From positions 1 through 58,854 of the IMG/VR virus record IMGVR_UViG_3300042991_000497: 58,854 nt of DNA; one strand, 5' to 3'. This stretch comes from a virus. Position 1 is the first letter of the stretch; each line of letters begins with the position of its first letter. Below the pieces are notes generated by a model. That model was not told where the DNA came from. It ran no database searches and saw only the letters and a program-made list of their open reading frames with translations. Shown piece by piece: positions 42,780-49,256 of this stretch. The position numbers and the translations under genes are program-made.

Positions 42780-43498
42780 CAGAACAATTGCTCATCTTCC
42801 TCGGCATCCAGTTGGTCGAAGAAGCATTCAGGCGGCGTCTCGGGCGTCTCGCTTTCTAGCGGCAGCCGGGCGGCGCGTACCTCGCGGTGGGCTACGTCCT
42901 CGACTTCTCGCACCGCCGGTACGCGGGTTTTGGCCGCGTTCAGCCGATCGGCCAGCATGCTTGCGATAGCGTTCACGCCGTCGCCGTCGTCGTTGATGAG
43001 TTTGAAGTGTTTGGCCAGCAGACCCAAGGCGTCCATCTTGCTGGCGAACCGGATCTTGATTACGTCGACGTGCTCTGGTTCTTTCGCGGTGCCGATGTTC
43101 TTGCGCTGCACCGTGATGCTGGTGATGGCCGCGGCCGTGTCATCGTCGATTTCGTGGACGGGTAGTAGACGCCCCTCCGCGTCGAAAATCTTGCGCACGT
43201 CGGCGTAGGCCACCCGGGCGATCTCGCGTTTCGTGCGCTCCGCGGTGACCCCGGCGGCCGATAGGCGCATGGCCACCAACTCTTGAATCCGCTTCACTAC
43301 CCGCGGTTCTTTGGCCAGGTGCCAGTACATCGTCGACTTGTGGTTCACCCCCATTGACCGCAGTGTGGCGGCCACGGTGTTGCCGTTCGCGATGCCTTGG
43401 CAGAACTCTTCCTCGAAAGCAGGCTTAACAGCCACAAGGTGTTCGGCGTTCATGTAGGGCACATACGCCGATCTGAACCCCGATTTTGGCGCCACCAT
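42779..43498 (-). CDS. terS: terminase small subunit
   Basis: A 239-residue protein. An N-terminal helix-turn-helix-like segment (FCQGIANGNTVAATLRSMGVNHKSTMYWHLAK) precedes a KEPRVVKRIQELVAMRL helix, as in many small terminases, then a central oligomerisation region and an acidic tail (LDAEEDEQL) likely to contact the large subunit. The C-terminal extension is longer than in many relatives. The repeated palindromes just upstream (43549-43660) are good candidates for its binding site. Confidence 0.82.
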   Translation of the reverse strand: MVAPKSGFRSAYVPYMNAEHLVAVKPAFEEEFCQGIANGNTVAATLRSMGVNHKSTMYWHLAKEPRVVKRIQELVAMRLSAAGVTAERTKREIARVAYADVRKIFDAEGRLLPVHEIDDDTAAAITSITVQRKNIGTAKEPEHVDVIKIRFASKMDALGLLAKHFKLINDDGDGVNAIASMLADRLNAAKTRVPAVREVEDVAHREVRAARLPLESETPETPPECFFDQLDAEEDEQLF

Positions 43499-43513
43499 TT
43501 GGTCCTCGCGTTA

Positions 43514-43539
43514 GCGGGCGATTTTCAAAAATCACCCGC
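43514..43539 (-). other. 12-bp inverted repeat upstream of terS
   Basis: GCGGGCGATTTT pairs with AAAATCACCCGC with one G-U pair and a 2-base centre. It starts 16 bp before the terS start codon on the minus strand. It may act as a terminator for upstream transcripts or as a part of the packaging site. Confidence 0.5.
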
Positions 43540-43548
43540 AAAAAATTT

Positions 43549-43660
43549 CAGATTCCGATTCGGAGATTTCAGCTCAGGCCGCGGCGTCCAGACTCCGATT
43601 TGGAGATTTCAGCTCGGGATTGCAGGTCCCAGACTCCAGATTCCGATTTGGAGACTGGGA
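43549..43660. repeat. three diverged palindromic direct repeats, packaging-site candidate
   Basis: Three copies of a motif built on CAGATTCCGATTTGGAG occur at 43549-43575, 43589-43615 and 43637-43652. Two also share GATTTCAGCTC. Each contains a short inverted repeat (TCCGA/TCGGA or CTCC/GGAG). The third sits in a longer imperfect hairpin, TCCCAGACTCC with GGAGACTGGGA (43627-43660). The region is immediately upstream of terS, where pac or cos sites often occur. Confidence 0.55.
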
Positions 43661-43748
43661 CTTAGGATGCCATAGACCTAGGAGGGGGTGTGCCCCCTCT
43701 CTCAAAAGCGGGGGCGCCGCCCCTCCCCCACCCCCTCTCTCGCGCACG

Positions 43749-43988
43749 TCAATACTCTTCGCTGTCCGCGCTGTGCTGCGTGCCCATACCTCCGCTCAGA
43801 TCGTAGCCTTGGGCCGGCGCGACGGCGCGCTTGGCCTTGGCGGGCATAGCCGCGACGACTCGGGCGGCACGCATCGCCCCTTGCTCCGCGCTCTCCCTGA
43901 TGCAAGGGCTGCAACCCGTCGCTTGGGCACGGAAGCGCTGGGCGGGGATCGCGTCGGCCGGGCCGGTTGTATTCGGTGCTCGATTCAT
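43749..43988 (-). CDS. small hypothetical protein
   Basis: A 79-residue Ala/Arg-rich protein starting MNRAPNTTGPADA at 43988, preceded by AAGGAAAAGGAAAAGC purines that offer a ribosome site. It has one Cys-x-x-Cys-like CSPC. It follows the 44048-44374 gene on the minus strand and precedes terS. Coding status is moderate because the region between it and terS is repetitive. Confidence 0.45.
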   Translation of the reverse strand: MNRAPNTTGPADAIPAQRFRAQATGCSPCIRESAEQGAMRAARVVAAMPAKAKRAVAPAQGYDLSGGMGTQHSADSEEY

Positions 43989-44047
43989 GGTGCTTTTCCT
44001 TGCTTTTCCTTGCTTTGGGTTATGCACCCAACGCCTCACGCGGGGCG

Positions 44048-44374
44048 TTAGTGCTCGGGGGAAGAATCTAGGGCGTGCAGCGCTGCGCGTCGGCGTTCGT
44101 TGAAGTCCAAGACGAACCGCTGAATTGCTGCGGTAAGGCTGGGCCAGTTAGTGCGGTTTGCGTCATCGTTCTTGCTTTCTTCGAGCAGCTGTGCTAGCAA
44201 GCCGGCTGCGAATTCTTTAGCCGCCTTGAGCGTATCGGGGGCGGGGACTGTCGACCGCCAGATGACCTCCTTCTTGAGCCCGCTTGGGAAGGTGGCTAGA
44301 AAGCCCCCAATCTTGGGGTCCGTGTCGTGAGTGAGCGCTCGCAATTGAGTCATGACTGTCCGAAAAGTAGACAC
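44048..44374 (-). CDS. small hypothetical protein, first minus-strand gene after the divergent promoters
   Basis: A 108-residue helical protein (KAAKEFAAGLLAQLLEE, AIQRFVLDFNERRRAALHAL), starting at GTG 44374 or ATG 44353. It is the first gene of the minus-strand transcript that may run into the late operon, and it lies directly below a good promoter. A regulator of late expression is conceivable, but no helix-turn-helix is visible. Confidence 0.6.
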   Translation of the reverse strand: MSTFRTVMTQLRALTHDTDPKIGGFLATFPSGLKKEVIWRSTVPAPDTLKAAKEFAAGLLAQLLEESKNDDANRTNWPSLTAAIQRFVLDFNERRRAALHALDSSPEH

Positions 44375-44384
44375 ACTGCCCGAT

Positions 44385-44413
44385 AGTCTAACACCTGCCT
44401 ATTTTTTAGGCAA
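44385..44413 (-). promoter_or_regulatory. sigma-70-like promoter of the minus-strand transcript
   Basis: Minus-strand -35 TTGCCT (44413-44408) and -10 TAGACT (44390-44385) are separated by 17 bp. The expected start lies within a few bases of the GTG at 44374. The promoter overlaps a perfect inverted repeat, TGCCTA-TTTTT-TAGGCA (44396-44412), a likely operator. Confidence 0.55.
44396..44412. promoter_or_regulatory. perfect 6-bp inverted repeat, operator candidate
   Basis: TGCCTA and TAGGCA flank TTTTT. The repeat covers the -35 and spacer of the minus-strand promoter, so a bound protein would block it. Confidence 0.5.
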
Positions 44414-44460
44414 TTCCGATGTTTTTTCGCTGTTTTCGCTGTCTCTTATGACTTTTGGTT

Positions 44461-44517
44461 ATATAGACGCACCTTAATGGTGCGTGGCGGCTGAAACCAG
44501 CCGGCCCGCATCTATAT
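44461..44517 (+). ncRNA. three-way-junction structured element upstream of the repeat-family operon
   Basis: ATATAGA (44461-44467) can pair with TCTATAT (44511-44517) and closes two internal hairpins: ACGCACC/GGTGCGT with a TTAAT loop (44467-44485), and CGGCTG/CAGCCG with an AAAC loop (44488-44503). It lies between the two divergent promoters. It could be an RNA or a DNA recognition structure. Confidence 0.45.
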
Positions 44518-44558
44518 GTGTAACAGTTGTAAGCGCGACCTGCAAAACTTTGCGTGTG

Positions 44559-44567
44559 TGCTATAGT
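44559..44567 (+). promoter_or_regulatory. extended -10 promoter of the repeat-family operon
   Basis: TGC-TATAGT is a good extended -10 element; no convincing -35 lies at the usual distance. Start would be near 44574, leaving a leader of about 50 bases before the first gene of the 11-mer repeat family. Confidence 0.55.
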
Positions 44568-44626
44568 GCTCTTACTGCAACACTTGTTGCACCCGCCACA
44601 GCCTTCAACTCACTGGAGACCCAATC

Positions 44627-44974
44627 GTGAAGCTCCCCACTCTCAAAATGCTCGTGAAAGCCTGCGCAGACCAGCGCGCCGGATTCAAGCGTCTCTTCGG
44701 CGAGTCCGTCGGGATCACCGAGGCCCTCTGCGTCGAGCACGCGCACTACAAAGCCACCGGGCCCGCCCGGGACGCACTTGACGAGGCCACCGCGCTGGTC
44801 TGGGCCGCGCACTACAAAGCCATCGCGCCGGCCCGGGACCCACTTGACGAGGCCTGCGCGACGGACCAAGTCGCTGCGTACCGCAGAGCCCTCGCTGCGG
44901 CTCAGGGCGCGTACCTCGAAGCCCACGCACGTGCGGTCGCTCAAGTCTTCGGCTCAACGGAGAACCAATCGTGA
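44627..44974 (+). CDS. 11-mer repeat family protein 1 (shortest member)
   Basis: A 115-residue protein. Residues 1-40 are the family N-terminus (MKLPTLKMLVKACADQRAGF, LFGESVGITEALCVEHA), but the usual DWAWAAEHLLAPAARDA segment after it is missing. About five 11-residue repeats of the type TA-x-A-R-A-A-Y-x-E follow, then the common C-terminus ending FGSTENQS. It starts with GTG and is preceded by an ACTGGAGACCCA ribosome region. GTGA overlap couples it to the next copy. No known family matched. Probably truncated by deletion in its N-domain. Confidence 0.75.
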   Translation: MKLPTLKMLVKACADQRAGFKRLFGESVGITEALCVEHAHYKATGPARDALDEATALVWAAHYKAIAPARDPLDEACATDQVAAYRRALAAAQGAYLEAHARAVAQVFGSTENQS

Positions 44975-45474
44975 AGCTCCTCACTCTCAAAATGCTCGTG
45001 AAAGCCGGCGCAGACCAGCGCGCCGAATTCGAGCGTCTCTTCGGCGAGTCCGTCGAAGTCACCGAGGCCCTCTGCGTCGAGCACGCGCAGGTCTTTGACT
45101 GGGCTTGGGCCGCCGAGCATCTGCTCGCCCCTGCGGCCCGGGACGCGTATGACGAGGCCATCGCGCCGGTCTGGGGCGCACTTGATGAGGCCACCGCGAC
45201 GGCCCGGATCGCATATGACGAGGCCATCGCGACGGCCTGGGCCGTGTATGGCGGGGCCATCGCACCGGCCCGGGACGCGTATCACGAAGCCACCGCGCCG
45301 ACCTGGGCCGCGTACCAAGCAGCCATCGCGCCGGCCCGGATCGCGCTCAACGAAGCCACCGCGACGGCCCGGGCCGCGCGCGACGAAGCCACCGCGACGG
45401 CCCAGGGCGCGTTCAGCGAAGCCCTCGCCCGCGCGTTCGCACAAGCCTTCAACTCAACGGAGAACCAATCGTGA
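44971..45474 (+). CDS. 11-mer repeat family protein 2
   Basis: A 167-residue member: conserved domain (MKLLTLKMLVKAGADQRAEF, LFGESVEVTEALCVEHAQVF, DWAWAAEHLLAPAARDA), then about nine 11-residue repeats (for example ATAPTWAAYQA and TATARAARDEA), then the shared FAQAFNSTENQS tail. The GTG start overlaps the previous stop. The GGAG ribosome site lies in the 3' end of the upstream gene, which may explain why the C-terminal sequence is so constant. Confidence 0.82.
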   Translation: MKLLTLKMLVKAGADQRAEFERLFGESVEVTEALCVEHAQVFDWAWAAEHLLAPAARDAYDEAIAPVWGALDEATATARIAYDEAIATAWAVYGGAIAPARDAYHEATAPTWAAYQAAIAPARIALNEATATARAARDEATATAQGAFSEALARAFAQAFNSTENQS

Positions 45475-46040
45475 AGCTCCTCCCTCTCATCGTGCTCACG
45501 AAAGCCCGCGCAGACCAGCGCGCCGGATTCAAGCGTCTCTTCGGCAAGTCCGTCGAAGTCACCGAAGCCATCTGCGTCGAGCACGCGCAGGTCTTCGACT
45601 GGGGTGGGGCCGCCGAGCACCTGCTCGCCCCTGCGGCCCGGGCCATGTATGACGAGGCCATCGCGCCGGCCTGGGGCGCACTTGATGAGGCCACCGCGAC
45701 GGCCCGGATCGCGTACCGCAAAGCCATCGCGCCGGCCCGGGCCGCGCTCAACAAAGCCACCGCGATGGCCTGGGCCACGTATCTCGAAGCCACCGCACCG
45801 GCCTGGGCCGCGCTCAACAAAGCCACCGCGCCGACCCGGGCCGCGTACCGCAAAGCCACCGCGCCGACCTGGGCCGCGTACCGCGCAGCCATCGCGCCGG
45901 CCCGGGCCGCGCTCAACGAAGCCACCGCGACGGCCCGGGCCGCGCTCAACAAAGCCACCGCGACGGCCCAGGGCGCGTTCAGCGAAGCCCTCGCCCGCGC
46001 GTTCGCACAAGCCTTCAACTCGACGGAGAACCAATTATGA
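45471..46040 (+). CDS. 11-mer repeat family protein 3
   Basis: A 189-residue member. The N-domain is slightly diverged (MKLLPLIVLTKARADQRAGF; DWGGAAEHLLAPAARAM). About eleven repeats alternate Trp and Arg after Ala-Pro-Ala or Ala-Thr-Ala, and the last end in FNSTENQL. It starts with GTG and overlaps both neighbours by 4 bp. Codon use is almost uniform GC-rich, so the 33-bp units are conserved at DNA level. Confidence 0.82.
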   Translation: MKLLPLIVLTKARADQRAGFKRLFGKSVEVTEAICVEHAQVFDWGGAAEHLLAPAARAMYDEAIAPAWGALDEATATARIAYRKAIAPARAALNKATAMAWATYLEATAPAWAALNKATAPTRAAYRKATAPTWAAYRAAIAPARAALNEATATARAALNKATATAQGAFSEALARAFAQAFNSTENQL

Positions 46041-46474
46041 AAACCCTCACTCTCAAAATGCTCGTGAAAGCCGGCGCGGGCCAGCGCGCCGAATTCAAGC
46101 GTCTCTTCGGTGAGTCCGTCGAGATCACCGAAGCCATCTGCGTCGAGCACGCGCAAGCTTTCTACTGGGGTGGGGCCGCCGAGCACCTGCTCGCCCCTGC
46201 GGCCCGGGCCACGTATCGCGGAGCCACCGCACCGGCCCGGGCCACGTATCGCGAAGCCACCGCACCGGCCTGGGCCACGTATCGCGAAGCCACCGCGACG
46301 GCCTGGGCCGTGTATGGCGATGCCATCGCGCCGGCCCGGGCCGCGTGTCTCGAAGCCACCGCGCCGGCCTGGGCCACGTATCTCGAAGCCACCGCGCCGG
46401 CCCGTGCTGCGTATAGCGAAGCCCTCGCCCGCGCGTTCGCGCAAGCCTTCAACTCGACGGAGAACCAATCATGA
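46037..46474 (+). CDS. 11-mer repeat family protein 4
   Basis: A 145-residue member with the family domain ending FYWGGAAEHLLAPAARAT and about seven repeats. The ATG start here replaces the GTG of the first three members and the N-terminus becomes MKTLTLKMLVKAGAG, which is shared with several later members. Coupled on both sides by ATGA overlaps. Confidence 0.82.
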   Translation: MKTLTLKMLVKAGAGQRAEFKRLFGESVEITEAICVEHAQAFYWGGAAEHLLAPAARATYRGATAPARATYREATAPAWATYREATATAWAVYGDAIAPARAACLEATAPAWATYLEATAPARAAYSEALARAFAQAFNSTENQS

Positions 46475-47079
46475 AAACCCTCACTCTCAAAATGCTCGTG
46501 AAAGCCGGCGCGGGCCAGTGCGCCGAATTCGAGCGTCTCTTCGGCAAGTCCGTCGAAGTCACCGAGGCCCTCTGCGTCGAGCACGCGCAAGCTTTCTACT
46601 GGGGTGGGGCCGCCGAACACCTGCTCACGCCTGCGGCCCGGGCCACGTATCGCGAAGCCATCGCGCCGGCCTGGGCCACGTATCGCGAAGCCACCGCGCC
46701 GGCCTGGGCCGCGTATCTCGCAGCCATCGCGCCGGCCCGGGCCGTGTATGACGAGGCCACCGCGACGGGCTGGGCCGCGTTCAACGAAGCCATCGCGCCG
46801 GCCCGGGCCGCGCTCAACGAAGCCACCGCGACGGCCCGGGCTGCGTTCAACAAAGCCACCGCGACGGCCCGGGCTGCGTTCAACAAAGCCATCGCGCCGG
46901 CCCGGGCCGCGCTCAACGAAGCCATCGCGCAGGCCTGGGCCGCGTATGACGAGGCCATCGCGCCGGCCCGGGCCGCATTTGACGAGGCCCAAGCCCGCGC
47001 GTTCGCTCGCGCTTACGCCCTAACCCCTAACCCCAAACGTAAAGGAACCGACACCACCATGAAAGCCGTGATTAGCTGA
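46471..47079 (+). CDS. 11-mer repeat family protein 5, read-through C-terminus
   Basis: A 202-residue member with about twelve repeats. It lacks the FAQAFNSTENQS end. After FARAYALTPNPKRKG it runs through a segment that looks like an old intergenic ribosome site and start (GGAACC then ATGAAAGCC) and stops at 47079. This suggests a lost stop codon or fusion with the start of a decayed gene. It ends the first unbroken run of five coupled copies. Confidence 0.78.
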   Translation: MKTLTLKMLVKAGAGQCAEFERLFGKSVEVTEALCVEHAQAFYWGGAAEHLLTPAARATYREAIAPAWATYREATAPAWAAYLAAIAPARAVYDEATATGWAAFNEAIAPARAALNEATATARAAFNKATATARAAFNKAIAPARAALNEAIAQAWAAYDEAIAPARAAFDEAQARAFARAYALTPNPKRKGTDTTMKAVIS

Positions 47080-47198
47080 CCCCACAGCCGCGCGAGAGAC
47101 CTTGACGGGGGCGCGCCATTGCCGTCGCAGCGGGCGCCCTTGACGATTCTGACTTGATCGAAGCCTGACCCTCTAACCTCAACCGTAAAGGCCACAAA
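47080..47198 (+). other. short spacer, possible remnant of a decayed gene
   Basis: No supported gene. The last 21 bases of family gene 5 (from 47059) read ATGAAAGCCGTGATTAGC, like the start of another protein, and the bases after its stop keep coding-like composition for about 60 bp before new stops. A CTAACCTCAACCGTAAAGG leader, repeated in type elsewhere in this operon, precedes the next gene. Confidence 0.3.
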
Positions 47199-47588
47199 AT
47201 GAACTTCCCCTCAATCAACATCGGCGACGAGCTGACCTGCGCCGAAACAGGAAAGCAATTCATCGCCGCACCGCAAGGCTGCACATTCAACTACGCGCGC
47301 ACACTCGCGGGCGAAATACTCAGTGATGATGGCGCGAGCATTCGCGAGAAACGCGCCCTTCTCGACCGCGCTTCGCCTTTTTACTGCTATGTATCCGGCG
47401 ACGCCCTGCACGTCACGGATTGGAAAGGCAACACGCTGGGGCGGGTATCTGAATACCGCGAGAGTCGAAATGGGTTTCACCGCTCGACGATCGCCAGGTT
47501 CCGTGTACGCGACGTGCACGGGCAACTGTGGTCTGGCCGCGGTCCGGGCCGCAGTATGTGTTGTGTTTTGCGTGCCATGAAGGGGTAA
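47199..47588 (+). CDS. hypothetical protein between repeat-family genes
   Basis: A 129-residue protein, unlike the repeat family in sequence: a GDELTCAETGKQFIAAPQGC start with a Cys pair that may bind metal, and a middle LHVTDWKGNTLGRVSEYRES strand region. The last residues, VLRAMKG, and the following bases through the next start are nearly identical to the end of the gene at 48663-48809, so a cassette end was copied. Function unknown. Confidence 0.6.
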   Translation: MNFPSINIGDELTCAETGKQFIAAPQGCTFNYARTLAGEILSDDGASIREKRALLDRASPFYCYVSGDALHVTDWKGNTLGRVSEYRESRNGFHRSTIARFRVRDVHGQLWSGRGPGRSMCCVLRAMKG

Positions 47589-47594
47589 CCAATC

Positions 47595-48089
47595 ATGAAA
47601 ACCCTCACTCTCAAAATGCTCGTGAAAGCGGAAGCCCGCGCGGGCCAGCGCCGCGCATTTGTCCGCCTTTTCGGCGAGTCCGTCGATGTCACCGAGGCCC
47701 TCTGCGTCGAGCACGCACGGGTTTTTGACTGGGACGGGGCCGCCGAGCATCTGCTCGCCCCTGCGGCCCGGGCCGCGTACAACGCAGCCACCGCGAGGGC
47801 CTGGGCCGCGCTCAAAAAAGCCACCGCGCCGGCCCGGGCCGCGTATGGCGAGGCCACCGCGCCGGCCTGGGCCGTGTACAGCGCAGCCACCGCGAGGGCC
47901 CGGATCGCGCATGACGAGGCCACCGCGACGGTCCGGGCCGCACTTGACGAGGCCATCGCGCTGGCCTGGGCCGCGCTCACCGAAGCCATCGCGACGGCCC
48001 GGGCCGCGTACCGCGCAGCCATCGCGCCGGCCCGGGCCGCGTACCTCGAAGCCCAAGCCCGCACGTTCGCACAAGCATTCAACCTCTAA
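47595..48089 (+). CDS. 11-mer repeat family protein 6
   Basis: A 164-residue member (MKTLTLKMLVKAEARAGQRR; FGESVDVTEALCVEHARVF; DWDGAAEHLLAPAARAA) with about nine repeats. Its stop codon lies in the first unit of the TAACCTC array, so it lacks the FNSTENQS tail. It begins after a 6-bp spacer with an AAGGGG ribosome site that is shared with family gene 7. Confidence 0.8.
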   Translation: MKTLTLKMLVKAEARAGQRRAFVRLFGESVDVTEALCVEHARVFDWDGAAEHLLAPAARAAYNAATARAWAALKKATAPARAAYGEATAPAWAVYSAATARARIAHDEATATVRAALDEAIALAWAALTEAIATARAAYRAAIAPARAAYLEAQARTFAQAFNL

Positions 48090-48145
48090 CCTCTAACCTC
48101 TAACCTCTAACCTCTAACCTCTAACCTCTAACCTCTAACCTCTAA
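48081..48145 (+). repeat. 7-bp tandem repeat (TAACCTC), about nine copies
   Basis: A perfect heptanucleotide array in the gap between family gene 6 and the 48166 gene. Related single units (CTAACCCCTAACC and CTAACCTCAA) precede other genes of this operon. The array begins inside the stop codon of family gene 6. It resembles telomeric repeats only superficially. Confidence 0.92.
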
Positions 48146-48165
48146 CGCTCCCTAACACCCACGCC

Positions 48166-48636
48166 ATGAGCACCCCCACCATGAACACCCCCACCATGAA
48201 CACCCCCACCATGAACACCCCGAAGACAGAAACGGAACAATTCGAGCACCACGCAGCACGCGCGTTTTTCGCGAGCGCCTGGGCCGACGCGTGCGAAGAA
48301 GCCGGGAGCGGGGATATCCTTTCGGGGCAAAAAATAATGAACATCATGCCTGTCACTATCGACCCCGCGGCTACCCATGCCGCCCGCATTCTGCGAATGG
48401 ATATCGAGCGCGTCAATGGCCAGACCATCCCTCAGTTGTTGGCTTTCGTGGCGTCGGCTGCCGCAGGCGACCGCGCACCGACGGCCGAATTCTTTGGCCA
48501 CTACGCCGCGATGCGAGCAATGGGGCATGGTGTCGGTCTGCGAGACGCATTCGGTGCCGAAGTCGACGCGGCTATCTCTGTGCCCTCCGTCGAGTTCGGT
48601 TCGCACTCACTGCAGCGCGACTACTTCGTTCTCTAA
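48166..48636 (+). CDS. hypothetical protein with repeated N-terminal pentapeptide
   Basis: A 156-residue protein. The first 19 residues are four units of Pro-Thr-Met-Asn-Thr type encoded by a 15-bp tandem repeat, each with its own ATG; the start is therefore uncertain. The remainder is a compact helical domain (HHAARAFFASAWADACEEAG, MDIERVNGQTIPQLLAFVAS, GHYAAMRAMGHGVGLRDAFG) that I have the impression of having seen in other phage and plasmid proteins of unknown function. Confidence 0.6.
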   Translation: MSTPTMNTPTMNTPTMNTPKTETEQFEHHAARAFFASAWADACEEAGSGDILSGQKIMNIMPVTIDPAATHAARILRMDIERVNGQTIPQLLAFVASAAAGDRAPTAEFFGHYAAMRAMGHGVGLRDAFGAEVDAAISVPSVEFGSHSLQRDYFVL

Positions 48637-48662
48637 CCCCTAACCTCAAACATCAACCCGCT

Positions 48663-48809
48663 ATGTCCTACCATCAATTTGCCGCCGCTTACTTCCACGC
48701 CGGCCGTGCCTGGGCTATCGCCTGTGCAATCGAGTTCGGTGTACCCCTCTTCACCACACTGTGCTACGTGCGCAAAATATGCGCGACCGAGCGTGCCATG
48801 AAGGGGTAA
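48663..48809 (+). CDS. small hypothetical protein
   Basis: A 48-residue protein, MSYHQFAAAYFHAGRAW through ICATERAMKG, with a weakly hydrophobic middle (AIACAIEFGVPLFTTL) that may be a membrane helix. The end RAMKG and the following ribosome site match the end of the 47199 gene, which suggests duplication of that cassette with family genes 6 and 7. The ATG is preceded by a CTAACCTCAAACATC leader typical of this operon. Confidence 0.5.
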   Translation: MSYHQFAAAYFHAGRAWAIACAIEFGVPLFTTLCYVRKICATERAMKG

Positions 48810-48815
48810 CCAATC

Positions 48816-49256
48816 ATGAAAATCACCCACCCAATGCTCGTGAAAGCGAAAGCCTGCGCGGGCCCGCGCGCCGAATTCAAGCGTCTCTTCGGCAAGTCCG
48901 TCGAAGTCACCGAGGCCCTCTGCGTCGAGCACGTGCAAGTTTTTGACTGGGGTGGGGCCGCCGAGCACCTGCTCGCCCCTGCGGCCCGGGCCGCGTATGA
49001 CGAGGCCACCGCGACGGCCTGGGCCACGTACAACGCAGCCATCGCGCCGGCCCGGGCCGCGTACAACGCAGCCACCGCGACGGCCCGTGCTGCGCTCAAC
49101 AAAGCCACCGCGATGGCCTGGGCCGCGTATCTCAAAGCCACCGCACCGGCCTGGGCCACGTATCTCGAAGCCACCGCACCGGCCTGGGCCACGTATCGCG
49201 AAGCCCGCGCACGTGCGTTCGCCCAAGCCTTCAACTCGACGGAGAACCAATCATGA
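48816..49256 (+). CDS. 11-mer repeat family protein 7
   Basis: A 146-residue member (MKITHPMLVKAKACAGPRAEF; DWGGAAEHLLAPAARAA) with about seven repeats and the full FAQAFNSTENQS tail. It starts after AAGGGGTAACCAATC, a leader identical to that of family gene 6, and is coupled to family gene 8 by ATGA. Confidence 0.82.
   Translation: MKITHPMLVKAKACAGPRAEFKRLFGKSVEVTEALCVEHVQVFDWGGAAEHLLAPAARAAYDEATATAWATYNAAIAPARAAYNAATATARAALNKATAMAWAAYLKATAPAWATYLEATAPAWATYREARARAFAQAFNSTENQS

Noticed and set aside
43681-43745. G-rich stretch upstream of the packaging-site candidate as G-quadruplex
   Set aside because: Runs of five G exist on one strand, but they are spread and interrupted by C-rich segments that would pair with them; a hairpin is more likely.
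44461-44517. Hammerhead ribozyme
   Set aside because: It has a three-way junction and a CTGAAAC segment, but the conserved CUGAUGA and the cleavage-site arrangement are absent.
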